Source of the DNA: Nitrobium sp046350935
GTDB taxonomy: Bacteria > Nitrospirota > Thermodesulfovibrionia > Thermodesulfovibrionales > Dissulfurispiraceae
NCBI GenBank assembly: GCA_046350935.1
Contig: JAXLZK010000015.1
Location: 1-64,000 of the forward strand
Direction of reading: 5' to 3'
Length of the DNA: 64,000 nucleotides
Shown here: positions 17,001 to 25,000 of the stretch, one piece after another
Numbering within the stretch: the first letter of the stretch is position 1
How the letters are laid out: each line of letters begins with the position of its first letter
Notes under the pieces: model-generated
The model's input: the letters and a program-made list of their open reading frames with translations, nothing else
Databases searched by the model: none
Told to the model about the DNA's origin: nothing
Made by a program: the position numbers and the translations under genes

Positions 17001-17979
17001 AAAACCTTCTTCCGCTCTGCGGGTCATAAAGGTAGAGAGTGGTATCGGTGATCGCATCCAGCACCCAATAGTGCCCCCTGTCCCCGCCGCTCTTTCCCTC
17101 TCTCTGCATGATCGCGGGGAGCGGAATCGTCTTTATTTCCGAAGGGGAGAGCCGGAGCCCCGTCAATGCGGTCCCGTACTGCGCTGAGATGCTTGCAAGA
17201 TCACCGATGCTATGCCCTTTGTCCGTGCCCGGCGCAATCTCCGCTATTTCCCGGGCTTCTATTGTTTTACCTTTCTTTTCAAAGAGATACGCCAGAGCCT
17301 CCGTGCCGCATTTCAGCAGCGCCCTCTTGTTGGACTTATAGCGGGAGAGTCTCTGCAGCCAGTGGCTCGCATAGGTCCTCTCCCTCCAGTCGAGGCTTTC
17401 GTTTTTCAGGCTGGTGAAGATCGTCGCGGCCCCCGCCAGGTTGTTCTGCAGGACCCGGAGCACTCCGAGCCGCTGCAGCGCCTTTGTCTTCAGGCGCTGT
17501 GCCCCCTCAGAGGGGTCATCTTTATTGCTCTCGATGATCCAGGTGAAGTCAGCCTCTGCCTCGGAGTAGCGTCCGTTATATTTGGCGTCGCACCCCATAT
17601 GGAGCACCGCCTCCGAAGCCCAGGGACTGTCGGGGTACTCCTCTACGTGCTTCCTTAAGAGGGTTACGGCCTGCTTATAGTTGTGCTTGTTCCATTCCTG
17701 AATCGCATAGCCGAACGAATGGTTGATCGCTCTTTCGCGCTCCTCGTCGTCTATTTGATGGGTCGGGTAGAGATGGCCTCCGAGCTGACCTGCAGCCATG
17801 AGCTCCTCAGTTGAGGGGGGATAGCTCAAGTTCAAAGGCACCAGGGAGAGCTTTTTCGAGGTGGTGATGACCTCCAGCTCTTTGCCCGTTTCGGCAAAGG
17901 AAGGAAGCGGAAGAAGAATGAGGAAACAGAAGAGGCAACGAAGCAGAAAAAAAACCCTGGAAGACCCCCGTGGAAGCAT
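14053..17979 (-). CDS. RHS/YD-repeat protein with N-terminal TPR and C39-like peptidase domain (5' part of a broken gene)
   Basis: 1308 residues, signal peptide 1-29 (FLLRCLFCFLILLPLPSFA). Residues 90-215 form TPR-like helices. Residues about 218-345 look like a C39-family papain-fold domain: C224 (KCGTEAL), H303 (GHYWVLD) and D319 (YDPQSG) make the Cys-His-Asp triad. After a Cys-rich acidic linker (GGCCGVPRPEDD), an RHS N-terminal domain and about 25 YD repeats (Y-x-Y-D-x-x-G-R/N) follow. The last codons read out of frame and stop at 14053; the true core continues in 13422-14052. The start has AGAGGGG upstream. It probably makes a secreted RHS cocoon with a built-in peptidase that could trim the tail or itself. 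Confidence 0.85.
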   Translation of the reverse strand: MLPRGSSRVFFLLRCLFCFLILLPLPSFAETGKELEVITTSKKLSLVPLNLSYPPSTEELMAAGQLGGHLYPTHQIDDEERERAINHSFGYAIQEWNKHNYKQAVTLLRKHVEEYPDSPWASEAVLHMGCDAKYNGRYSEAEADFTWIIESNKDDPSEGAQRLKTKALQRLGVLRVLQNNLAGAATIFTSLKNESLDWRERTYASHWLQRLSRYKSNKRALLKCGTEALAYLFEKKGKTIEAREIAEIAPGTDKGHSIGDLASISAQYGTALTGLRLSPSEIKTIPLPAIMQREGKSGGDRGHYWVLDAITDTTLYLYDPQSGRRFSQTVEEFSKEWTGKALVLSESAATVAGVVLSAAEREDSYGGCCGVPRPEDDLGEPEEEGDEEEENSCSASANGAPVWKVNKVNMNLFVKDIPLWYHPPYGPAVKIQLSYNSQSSIAYHEPFGNKWMPNFGSYLVVDTGGRVTVFMPDGRRDSYTPDGTGGYTKPFGVFNTLTKIAENHFELAFPDGTVHAYNIPEGTNSLQPFLVEIRDAFNQHVTIGYNSNVQPETITDALGQVTRLTYNANGLVEQVDDPFGRFATFEYDASDNLTKATDMGGYWTRFSYDTDRYLTGIENARGKWSFSIEPSDGSGANSDNYPPPGDLMWQNYRITIANPLGGKEEYFYYGGDGTYSWRIGPRDYIEWQSQTVNNFSSNTPRTNYFLMSLSGGKGKISQYGYPGGGFMSYSYDTATGKPVSIADSHGHTRHIAYNDKGMITSSTDAKGNITTRTYYPNGIDVQQIKFNGASTPGDDNIVLKTFTYNGNTHAPASITDATGRVTAYTYNAYGQLGTIIEAQGTPLQRTTELAYDPASHHLLELRREGNPLLSFTYDDIGRVLTQTDAAGRTLAFEYNDLDQVTKIIFPDQKVEEYTYNTCCPRILASRTDRAGLTTNYTYDALKRLIRKEGPEGVFQYEYDPNGKLKKLIDTDGRTTSFAYSLDDKMTKKTYADGSFVQYDYDSARLLTKVKNSRNIENNLSYDANHDLLSLDYSDTTPDVTFTYDDYNRMATRTDGTGLFQYSYYPDGRVNTIDGPWANDTLTYQYNELGQMTDMVPQGGQTVSYAYDTIGRLQTVTVGTSTHTYGYTDVNPLIQSLTRPNGSVTQYLYDDPLKRLTDVINKTSTGQVINSYRYTYDDLDLRDSETITNGTPITSLTAGVTTYETNELNQLLSTMNPNRTYIYDEDGNMTQGFTPEGYTMNMTYDAENRLTLAEYTDSSSIVHRTEYQYSGDSLLTGVKKYQNGSLLSDTRYVGQGSCRCRNGMETIRW

Positions 17980-18121
17980 GGCATCCCCTCTCGTCTATTG
18001 GTATCAGCCGCTACGGCCGGTAAAGCACGAAGCGGAGTGAATCTCCCCAGGAGAACAGTGCTCCAAAAAACTAACGAACAGGAGGCGGTTTGCTTTCAAT
18101 TAAGAAGTGTGCAATTGATTG

Positions 18122-18150
18122 AAAATAACACGCGCCATTTTGACTGTCAA
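18122..18150 (-). promoter_or_regulatory. sigma70-type promoter of the RHS gene
   Basis: Minus strand: TTGACA (18150-18145), a 17-base spacer, TATTTT (18127-18122), about 140 bases before the RHS start. It is the only clear signal I see in the 379-base gap 17980-18358 between the RHS gene and gspN. The rest of that gap is AT-rich and non-coding, with no obvious terminator for the gsp operon. Confidence 0.6.
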
Positions 18151-18358
18151 GAGTTTTTTTATCAACTGATTGCTGAACAATCGGCATTTTGGCGTGCAAT
18201 TCTTTGAAAGATAATTCTATTCTTTTTTTTTGCACGGAAGCGTGTTTCTCGGGTTTTCTCCAGATCACTTAACAGTGCACAGAAAAGTCATGGGGGTTAG
18301 GAGAGAAAAAAGGGGAAACGCATAGAAGCAGAGAGAGCGCATTAATAAAGAAGCAGAG

Positions 18359-19156
18359 CTATGAGAGGAAAGCGACGCCCTTGAGGGGGATCACATAGTA
18401 TCCGGGAGAGACCTTGAATGCGGCAAGGAGCGAAAGCAGGCCGCTGGTGTCCTCAAAAGCCGCATCAGGCATGATTTCGAGGACCGCGCCGGAAGAAGAG
18501 CCGGGGGCGGCGCCGGTGAAGCTCCCCTTCAGCCGGGCATAAATTCCCTTTCCTTCCATGACGAGAGAATGGACCTTAAGAGAGTCCCGTGCAATGGCGA
18601 GAGAGCCGCGCACCGTGTGGAACGCCTCGAAGGGGACATTCACCCCCATGAAGGAGCCGCTCTCCATTTTCGCTTCGCGAAGAGAAAAAGAGAGCTCACC
18701 CCTCTCTCCATCCAGCGAAAGCTTCCCCGACAGCCCGCCCCGGCCTTTCATGCCTGCGACGCCAAAAAAGGGCACTGCCGCCATATCGGCCCCTTCGAGG
18801 GAGAGATGGACCTGCCCCCCTTTTCCGAGCAGTTCCGCGCTCCCCGCCGCCTTTCCTCCTCCGCTCTCCGCCTCGAAGGAAACAGGAAGTTTCAGACGAA
18901 AGAGGGAGAGAATATGCACGGTCCCCCTCAGGTTATCCAGGGAGAAGAGAGGGGTATCCCCTTTTTTGAGAATAACGGAACGACAGTGAAAGGTATAAAA
19001 CAGTCCCTTTCTGAACCCGGAAACCTCAACGGTAAAAGCCCCGCCGCTTCCCGCCTTTTCGAGTTGTGCAACGAGGGCCTCCCCGGGGAGGGCGATCCCC
19101 CATATCCCGAGGGCGAGGAGGACGACCCCGGCGGCGACGGCAAGGAGTATCTTCAT
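18359..19156 (-). CDS. gspN: Type II secretion protein GspN
   Basis: 265 residues: one N-terminal membrane anchor (MKILLAVAAGVVLLALGIWG) then a beta-rich periplasmic domain typical of GspN (the L-x-x-x-x-G-x-A-x-x-x-x-S and K-GS-T strands). It is the final gene of the gsp operon. Its ATG at 19156 overlaps the gspM stop (ATGA), which fixes the start; the frame stays open much further upstream but that part is shadow. GspN is an inner-membrane accessory of the type II machinery found in only some lineages. Confidence 0.85.
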   Translation of the reverse strand: MKILLAVAAGVVLLALGIWGIALPGEALVAQLEKAGSGGAFTVEVSGFRKGLFYTFHCRSVILKKGDTPLFSLDNLRGTVHILSLFRLKLPVSFEAESGGGKAAGSAELLGKGGQVHLSLEGADMAAVPFFGVAGMKGRGGLSGKLSLDGERGELSFSLREAKMESGSFMGVNVPFEAFHTVRGSLAIARDSLKVHSLVMEGKGIYARLKGSFTGAAPGSSSGAVLEIMPDAAFEDTSGLLSLLAAFKVSPGYYVIPLKGVAFLS

Positions 19157-19653
19157 TTCGGCCGCATCAGCGCAAGGGTGAGGGTGATATCCAGCCGGGT
19201 AGCGGCATCGAAGGAGGTTTTGACGGAAACCTTCCGCAGGGAAAGGAGCAGGGGGGCGTTCTCGATACGGTGAAAGAGGTTCACCATTTCGTTCGTATCC
19301 AGCTTCTCCACCTGGATTTCGGCCTCCTCCTCCACCATTTCCTTTATTTCCCTCGCGCCGGTCTGCTTCACCGATTTTATCCTCTGTTTCAATCCCAGGG
19401 GCAGGAACACCTCGTCCACCGCCTGGAGGATCCCCTTCACCTGAGCAACGGTTGCCTTCCCTTCGACCCTCACCAGTCTCTCCCGCAGCTGCTTGACCTC
19501 CTCCCCGACTACCGCAAGCTCCTTCCGGCGCTCGCGCAGGGAGTGCAATTCCCGCTTGGCGGCAAGGGAGAGATTCAGGAGAAAAAGGCACAAAAGCAGG
19601 ACGATCCCGACGCCCGCACCCGGCACTATCTTCGCAGCGGCTCCTCTCTTCAC
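19153..19653 (-). CDS. gspM: Type II secretion assembly protein GspM
   Basis: 166 residues from a GTG start that overlaps the gspL stop (GTGA). One membrane segment (about 14-28: GVGIVLLLCLFLLNL), then a coiled coil (REL.SLRERRKEL...LRERL) and a small ferredoxin-like periplasmic domain. GspM pairs with GspL in the inner-membrane platform. Similarity is by architecture and position between gspL and gspN, as the family is weakly conserved in sequence. A longer upstream frame exists but lies within gspL. Confidence 0.8.
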   Translation of the reverse strand: MKRGAAAKIVPGAGVGIVLLLCLFLLNLSLAAKRELHSLRERRKELAVVGEEVKQLRERLVRVEGKATVAQVKGILQAVDEVFLPLGLKQRIKSVKQTGAREIKEMVEEEAEIQVEKLDTNEMVNLFHRIENAPLLLSLRKVSVKTSFDAATRLDITLTLALMRPK

Positions 19654-20729
19654 TGTTTCTTCTCCGTTGCGGAGAGGGTGAAAGCGATCCGGTCCTGCGC
19701 AAGGGTCTTCGTGTCGGAGATCCGCACCCCCGGCAGTCTCCTTTCGAGCTCCGCCTTCAGAAGCTGCACTTCGCTGAGGGAAGGACACTCCCCCTTCAGC
19801 ACGACCCTCTCCCTGTCCATGGTCACCTCTTGGAAGACCACCCTCTGTCTGCCTGCTGAGGCAAGGTCGAGAAGAAGCGGGAGGGGCGCCGCCCCGACGA
19901 GGTGCTTCTCCTTCTCCCGCAGCTCCTTCAGGTGCGCCTTTGCCTGATACAGCTCGCCGCTTACCTTCGTGTCACGCGGAAACAGGTCTGTATACATTTT
20001 CCGGATTTCTGCCTTTACCGACGCGCTCTCTCTCTTTGTCGCCGCCAGGGTAAACGCCGTTGAAGCAAGATAGGCGGCCAGCAGCAGGACGGAAAGCAGC
20101 GCGGTGAGACGCAGGGATTTCTTCATGCGGTCGGCGGCTTCGGTACACGCAAACTCGCCCCTAGCAAGATTGACGGAAGGGGTCTCCATTTCCCGGGCCG
20201 CGGCCCGGAGCCGCTCCTCTTCAGTCAGGGGAGCGGGATCGAGGAGCAGACGGGCAACATCCTCCTCTCTTCCCTGCGCTGCGAGGAGGGAGGAGAGCTC
20301 GAGAGAGAGGAGGGCCTTCGGCTGCACCCCGCACCTCCGCACCGCTTCCACGAGGGGCCGCAGTGCTTCCCTGTATGCGTACGCCACTCCCACCCGGTAC
20401 TGACCGTTGCTCTCTCTGACCGAGAAGATGTCGAATACCACGCCGGAAGCCCCCCCGAGAATAAGGGAGTCGAGCTCAAAGGGAAGGGTTTCCCGTATGC
20501 GCTCCCTGTCGGCGAAGGGAAGCTCCAGGAACCTGAAGTTGAGAAGATGCAGGGGAACGCACAGATACGCCTCACTGAAGCCGCTCAGGGAGCGAGCGGG
20601 GCTGGAAAGGTCCCCTCCGGGTGCGGGGACCGGGAAGGAATCCTTTACGGCGCAGACAGCGCCGTTTTTCTCCACGATAAAGGCGGTGAGGACGTCCTGC
20701 CTCAGCTCGAAAAAAAGCGCTCTTCTCAT
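19650..20729 (-). CDS. gspL: Type II secretion protein GspL
   Basis: 359 residues. An actin-like cytoplasmic domain (1-205, with FLELPFADRERIRETLPFEL, the usual GspL/PilM motif), one membrane segment (about 215-235: LTALLSVLLLAAYLASTAFTL), then a periplasmic coiled coil and ferredoxin-like domain. It recruits the ATPase GspE to the inner-membrane platform. I start it at the ATG at 20729 (MRRALFFELR), 11 bases after the gspK stop, instead of the longer frame from 20798 that would overlap gspK. It ends in the GTGA overlap with gspM. Confidence 0.88.
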   Translation of the reverse strand: MRRALFFELRQDVLTAFIVEKNGAVCAVKDSFPVPAPGGDLSSPARSLSGFSEAYLCVPLHLLNFRFLELPFADRERIRETLPFELDSLILGGASGVVFDIFSVRESNGQYRVGVAYAYREALRPLVEAVRRCGVQPKALLSLELSSLLAAQGREEDVARLLLDPAPLTEEERLRAAAREMETPSVNLARGEFACTEAADRMKKSLRLTALLSVLLLAAYLASTAFTLAATKRESASVKAEIRKMYTDLFPRDTKVSGELYQAKAHLKELREKEKHLVGAAPLPLLLDLASAGRQRVVFQEVTMDRERVVLKGECPSLSEVQLLKAELERRLPGVRISDTKTLAQDRIAFTLSATEKKQ

Positions 20730-20740
20730 CCTGCCCTGCC

Positions 20741-21643
20741 CTACCTCTCCTTCCAGTATTTTACCACCGGCCTGCTGCCCGACATATCGAGAACGCACTG
20801 GATGCTGTTCCTGATGCCCCCCGACGCAGCAGTCGAGACCACGCTGAAAGCACTGCCCTTCACCGTGATGCGTCCCATCAGCGAGGTGCCCACCGTTTCA
20901 AAGCCCGCGACCTTTACGATGTTTTCCGTTTTCTCGAAAGGGGTGTGCCCCCGGTACTGCACGATTCTCCCGGCCATTTCCCGGTCGATGGAATCGGAGA
21001 GGGACATGAGGACAGGGATATCGGCGCCGTTTATATTGATCAGGCCGTTGCCGTATAGTGTAACATACGGCAGCAGCGCCTCATAGCTCTTCCTGTCGAT
21101 CCCCGGGATGAGGAGCAGCTCGTCCACGCTGTCGAGGAAGCCGTTTTTCGCCTTTTCCTCGGAATCCCTCCTCCTCGGCTCTGTATCGGGGTCGATCCAG
21201 TCGGCGAGCCTGTCCGCGATAGCGGGATCGAGCTGCAGCGCAGCGAGGAGGCGCAGGAAGGATTGATACGCGTTCTCGTTGAGCAGTCCGTTGGCGTACA
21301 CCAGCGTATTGAGGTTGAATTTTGCATTCTCGTCCTCGATCCTGATCACGGCCGACCCGTTAAAGCCCCGCACCGGTTCCGCGGTGGGGAATTCGAGGAC
21401 CCCGGGATAGGTGTACGAGAGCCTGCGGTTCGTATCGGAGAGCATCTCCGCCGCCAGGTTGATCACCGATTTTCCGAGGAGGGAGAGCCTCTGCGCGGTC
21501 TGCCAGTTATGCAGCGAGCTGGTGCTGATATAGACGCCGTACGAAAACTCCACCACCATCGCGGTGATGACCGCGACCACCAGGAGGGTCAGGACGAGGG
21601 CCATGCCTCCCGCATCGGAGAAGGGGGCAGAAAGGCGGTTCAT
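20741..21643 (-). CDS. gspK: Type II secretion minor pseudopilin GspK
   Basis: 300 residues, the usual GspK size. It has a prepilin-like N-terminus (GGMALVLTLLVVAVITAMVVEFSYG) lacking Glu+5, as is normal for GspK, then the large GspK globular domain (DENAKFNLNTL, ADWIDPDTEPR, LIPGIDRKSYE, ININGADIPVL). GspK caps the pseudopilus tip with GspI and GspJ. Its ATG shares one base with the gspJ stop (TGATG), so the two are translationally coupled. Confidence 0.93.
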   Translation of the reverse strand: MNRLSAPFSDAGGMALVLTLLVVAVITAMVVEFSYGVYISTSSLHNWQTAQRLSLLGKSVINLAAEMLSDTNRRLSYTYPGVLEFPTAEPVRGFNGSAVIRIEDENAKFNLNTLVYANGLLNENAYQSFLRLLAALQLDPAIADRLADWIDPDTEPRRRDSEEKAKNGFLDSVDELLLIPGIDRKSYEALLPYVTLYGNGLININGADIPVLMSLSDSIDREMAGRIVQYRGHTPFEKTENIVKVAGFETVGTSLMGRITVKGSAFSVVSTAASGGIRNSIQCVLDMSGSRPVVKYWKER

Positions 21644-22266
21644 CAGAGGACGCTCCCTATCTTCGGGCGCACCGTCTCGGACAGGGAGAGCGTCCTGTCC
21701 TTCATCAGCACCGTCATCGTGATGCGTATCTCGTCGGGGACCCTCCCGCTTTCCGCGGCATTCCAGGTCCTCACCCAGGCCCCGCCGTCCCTGACCTCCA
21801 CGGAAAAGGATTCGAGCTCTTCCATCAGCTCCATCCCCTTCTCCTCTCCCGGCTTCTCATACGATGAGTACCTCTTCTTCCAGAGGGTCTTTTTTCCCCC
21901 CTGCTCTTCCACGTAATAGGAAAGGGAAGACAAGCCCGGGGCGAGAGGCGAGAGGGAGGAGAAGAGGAGGCGGGATGTCTGTCTGCCGTACAGGTCCCGG
22001 TCCTCCACCTTGAAAAGGGTATACTTGCTTCCCGTACTGAAGACAAGGGAATCCAGCTCCCGCCGCATCACGTCCAATGCCATCCGGCACTCCTGCATCT
22101 TCACCAGGGTGTCGTCCATTCCCTCCAGCGCCCGGTGGGAAAGGAAAAAAGTGCTGTAGAGGGCGCCGAGAACGACGGACAGCAGGACAAGGGCGAGCAG
22201 TATTTCGAGGAGCGTGAAGCCCCGCTCTCCGCGGGAGATCCGGCGCAGCGCGGAAAGAGAGCTCAC
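21643..22266 (-). CDS. gspJ: Type II secretion minor pseudopilin GspJ
   Basis: 207 residues. Prepilin leader ends in RGERG, then FTLLEILLALVLLSVVLGALYSTF, with the cleavage Gly, Phe+1 and Glu+5 all present. The C-terminal domain has the GspJ-type strands. The start is GTG at 22266, overlapping the gspI stop as GTGA. Part of the tip complex with GspI and GspK; processed by a prepilin peptidase that is not encoded in this window. Confidence 0.9.
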   Translation of the reverse strand: MSSLSALRRISRGERGFTLLEILLALVLLSVVLGALYSTFFLSHRALEGMDDTLVKMQECRMALDVMRRELDSLVFSTGSKYTLFKVEDRDLYGRQTSRLLFSSLSPLAPGLSSLSYYVEEQGGKKTLWKKRYSSYEKPGEEKGMELMEELESFSVEVRDGGAWVRTWNAAESGRVPDEIRITMTVLMKDRTLSLSETVRPKIGSVL

Positions 22267-22694
22267 TGGGGAGTCCTTCTCAGCTCGGTGATCCTGACCT
22301 GCTCGGACCCGTTGCTGACGATGACGGAGAGCTCCTGGAGGCCGGGGAAGGGAGCGTCTCCCTTTTCTACCCGGAACCCGTACCCGCTGTAGGGTCCGGC
22401 AAAGTCGCCCTTCGTCTCCATCGCTCCCTTCTCCACTTCCGCCATTTTTTCTTTTGCGAGCAGGGTCGCGACGGTGAGGAACTCATGCCGCCCCGCAATG
22501 CCGAGATGGTACTGCAGCGTGAAGAGGAGCGTCGCGAGGAGCCCCCCGATCACCGCCAGGGCGATCATGATTTCGAGAAGGGTAAAGCCGTCCCGCCATC
22601 CGGGGGAAAGGGTGCCGGCGTTTCTCCCGCCGCACACCGCCCCTGCATCGCTCCGCGCCGCGGACGTCTCTTCAACGAGTGCTTTTTCCCTCAT
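22263..22694 (-). CDS. gspI: Type II secretion minor pseudopilin GspI
   Basis: 143 residues. The prepilin motif is WRDGFTLLEIMIALAVIGG, preceded by an unusually long leader of about 36 residues if translation starts at the ATG at 22694. That ATG lies inside the end of gspH (23-base overlap). The globular part is short, as is usual for GspI. It nucleates the pseudopilus tip. The long leader makes the start slightly uncertain. Confidence 0.88.
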   Translation of the reverse strand: MREKALVEETSAARSDAGAVCGGRNAGTLSPGWRDGFTLLEIMIALAVIGGLLATLLFTLQYHLGIAGRHEFLTVATLLAKEKMAEVEKGAMETKGDFAGPYSGYGFRVEKGDAPFPGLQELSVIVSNGSEQVRITELRRTPQ

Positions 22695-23226
22695 CAGCCT
22701 TCCGCATCCCGGAGGGGGTCTCCTCCCCTTCCGCTATCTTCACCCTGCCGCTCAGGGGATTGAACACGACTTTCAGCGCCTCGCCCTCTTCCCTGAGAGT
22801 GACGGTGATGCTTTCCCTTCCCCCCAGTGCATCGAAAAAAAGGGTCACTTCGCCCTCGCGCAACTCGCCCTTCGAGGGGAGGGCAACCCCTGCAAGGGTC
22901 CTGAATTTCTCGCTCCTGTCGAAGTCGGGCCCCTTCCAGGAGAGGACGTCCTCCCTGAAGTCGACTTTCAGGCTGCACTCTTCCTTCGCGGCCAGGGCGG
23001 TATCGTTCAGAAAGCGCAGTATCGAGGCGACCCTCTTCGCCTCGGCATGCAGCCTCTTTCCCTCCATGAAGTGCAATGAGGGGTAAACGACCGCAGTCAC
23101 CAGCGCCACGATAAAGACGACCACGAGGAGCTCCAGGAGAGTAAAGCCTCTTCCGAGGGTGCTTCGCTCCGCCCGCAAGGACAGAGAAACGCTCTCCTCC
23201 TTCCGCCTCTCTCTGCCTTTCCGCAC
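22672..23226 (-). CDS. gspH: Type II secretion minor pseudopilin GspH
   Basis: 184 residues. Prepilin motif GRGFTLLELLVVVFIVALVTA at about 25-45 with Glu+5, followed by the GspH domain (KRLHAEAKRVASILRFLNDTA, the conserved helix-to-sheet transition). The only start in reach is GTG at 23226, giving a basic leader of about 27 residues; this start is not well defined. Between gspG and gspI, as is usual. Confidence 0.87.
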   Translation of the reverse strand: MRKGRERRKEESVSLSLRAERSTLGRGFTLLELLVVVFIVALVTAVVYPSLHFMEGKRLHAEAKRVASILRFLNDTALAAKEECSLKVDFREDVLSWKGPDFDRSEKFRTLAGVALPSKGELREGEVTLFFDALGGRESITVTLREEGEALKVVFNPLSGRVKIAEGEETPSGMRKADEGKSTR

Positions 23227-23302
23227 TCTGTCTTACCTGCCTCACGCTGATTTTCTCTGCCTCATCCCTGCTTTTCTCTGCCTTTCTCTGTCTCACTCTT
23301 TC

Positions 23303-23800
23303 CTACAGGTCGTAATTCTTGATATCCGCGTCCTTGCCCTCGCCGCCTTCCCTGCCGTCGGCCCCGTAGCTGATGATGTCGAAATCGCCCTGCAGTCCGG
23401 GAGAAAGGTAGAGATAGGGGTTACCCCACGGGTCCGGGGGGATCTTCTTCTGTTCGAGATACCCGCCCTCCTTGTAGTTGGCGGGGATCCTGCCTGTCGA
23501 CGGCTTCCTGATCAGGGCGTCGAGCCCCTGGTCGGTGGCCGGGTAGAAGCCGTTGTCCAGCTTGAAAAGCTTGAGGGCCGTCTCGAAGTTCCGTATCTGC
23601 ACCTTCGCTTCGGCAATACGGGCGTCGTCCGTCTTCCCGATGACCCGGGGCGCGACAATAGCGACCAGGAGACTCAGGATAAACACCACCACGATGATTT
23701 CGAGGAGCGTGAACCCGGCACTCCGGTCTGCTGTCATTCCCCGATCCCCGAAGAGACGGACAACCCTCCCCGACCCTGTATTTCGGTACACGCCGTTCAT
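23303..23800 (-). CDS. gspG: Type II secretion major pseudopilin GspG
   Basis: 165 residues. Prepilin motif SAGFTLLEIIVVVFILSLL, then the classical GspG domain: IGKTDDARIAEAKVQIRNFETALKLF in pieces, DNGFYPATDQGL, PPDPWGNPYLY, and the calcium-site region DIISYGADGREGGEGKDADI. I start it at the ATG at 23800 because AAGGAGG stands 8 bases upstream; a GTG at 23806 and an ATG at 23737 are alternatives. It forms the pseudopilus shaft. Confidence 0.95.
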   Translation of the reverse strand: MNGVYRNTGSGRVVRLFGDRGMTADRSAGFTLLEIIVVVFILSLLVAIVAPRVIGKTDDARIAEAKVQIRNFETALKLFKLDNGFYPATDQGLDALIRKPSTGRIPANYKEGGYLEQKKIPPDPWGNPYLYLSPGLQGDFDIISYGADGREGGEGKDADIKNYDL

Positions 23801-23827
23801 TCGCACTTCCTCCTTCGCTCTGCTTCG

Positions 23828-25000
23828 TTATTTTACCAGTTGGTTCAACTGGAACATGGGCAGGAGCACCGCCAGCACGATAAAACCCACCGCCACTCCC
23901 ATCAAAAGGATCATAACCGGTTCGAGCAGGGAGAGGGCCTGCTGCACCCTCCTGCCGAATTCCTCCTCGTAGGAGTCCGCCGCCTTGTCCAGCACCTCCG
24001 CCAGCTTCCCCCCCTTTTCTCCCGTTGCAATCAACTGGAGGAGCACCGGGGGAAAGCCTTCGAGAGAGGAGGAGAGGCGCGCGCCCTCAGCAATCCTCCG
24101 CGCCGCCCCGTTGATCCTGCTTTCAAGGACGACGTTCCCCACCGACTTCGCCGAGAGCTCAAGAGCCCTGAGCAGGGGCAGCCCCCCTTCGAGGAGAAAC
24201 CCGAGGGTCCGGGCGAAGCGGGCGTAGTAGAGACTCTGGACGAGATTGCCGGGGAGCCTCAGCTTCACCGCATCGATCAGGTCCCTCCTCCTTTTCCGTA
24301 TTTCCCTGACCCCTGCCGCACCAGCGAGAGCCGCAGCGGCCAGGAGCCACCAGTAGTGGATGACGAGATTGCTCAGGACGATGAGGAGCTGGGTAATGAG
24401 GGGCAGGGCGCTCTTCGAGCTCTCGAAGATCCGGACGATCTTGGGGATCACGAAGGCAAACAGGAAAGAAAGGACCGCACAACCCACTCCCGCCATGAAG
24501 GAGGGATAGATCAGGGCGATCCGCACCTTCGCCCGCACGCCGGCCTGCCTCTCCAGAAAGTCCGCCAGCCGGTCCAGTATCCTGTCTAGGGTCCCGCTCT
24601 GTTCGCCCGCGGCAACCATGGTGCGATAGAACTCGGGGAAGATGCCGGGGTAGCCCTCCAGGGCGCGGGAGAGGCTCGCTCCGCCGGACACCCGTTCCCT
24701 GACGTCAAGCAGAAGGCCCTTCCAGAACCCCTTATGCTCCTCGGAGAGCGACCGCAAGGCGTCCATGAGGGGAACTCCCGACGAAAGCAGGGTGGAAAGC
24801 TGCCGGGTCACGGGAGGCAGGAGGGCCGCGTGATCCCGGGAGGGAAGCCAGCTCTTCACGTTGCGGTGCTCGCGCACCTCCTTGGCGAAGATCTCCTGAG
24901 CCCTGATGCCCGAAAGGGCGTCCTGCAGCCCGTCCGCCTCGATGGCGCCCGCGACCGGGGAGCCGTCCCTCTTATACCCCTTGTAATGAAATATCGGCAT
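23828..25000 (-). CDS. gspF: Type II secretion inner-membrane platform protein GspF
   Basis: 390 residues, usual length. Two GspF domains (about 60-185 and 265-385) with the conserved LSTLLSSGVPLMDAL and GGLPLLRALELS segments, and AGEQSGTLDRIL / ATGEKGGKLAEVLD in each half. Three membrane segments lie near 165-190, 215-235 and 360-385. It is the polytopic core that couples GspE motion to pseudopilus growth. The start ATG lies 29 bases inside the end of gspE. Confidence 0.95.
   Translation of the reverse strand: MPIFHYKGYKRDGSPVAGAIEADGLQDALSGIRAQEIFAKEVREHRNVKSWLPSRDHAALLPPVTRQLSTLLSSGVPLMDALRSLSEEHKGFWKGLLLDVRERVSGGASLSRALEGYPGIFPEFYRTMVAAGEQSGTLDRILDRLADFLERQAGVRAKVRIALIYPSFMAGVGCAVLSFLFAFVIPKIVRIFESSKSALPLITQLLIVLSNLVIHYWWLLAAAALAGAAGVREIRKRRRDLIDAVKLRLPGNLVQSLYYARFARTLGFLLEGGLPLLRALELSAKSVGNVVLESRINGAARRIAEGARLSSSLEGFPPVLLQLIATGEKGGKLAEVLDKAADSYEEEFGRRVQQALSLLEPVMILLMGVAVGFIVLAVLLPMFQLNQLVK

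Noticed and set aside
18130..18240. sigma54 promoter in the RHS upstream gap
   Set aside because: No GG-N10-GC pair with the proper sequence; the sigma70 boxes at 18122-18150 are much better.
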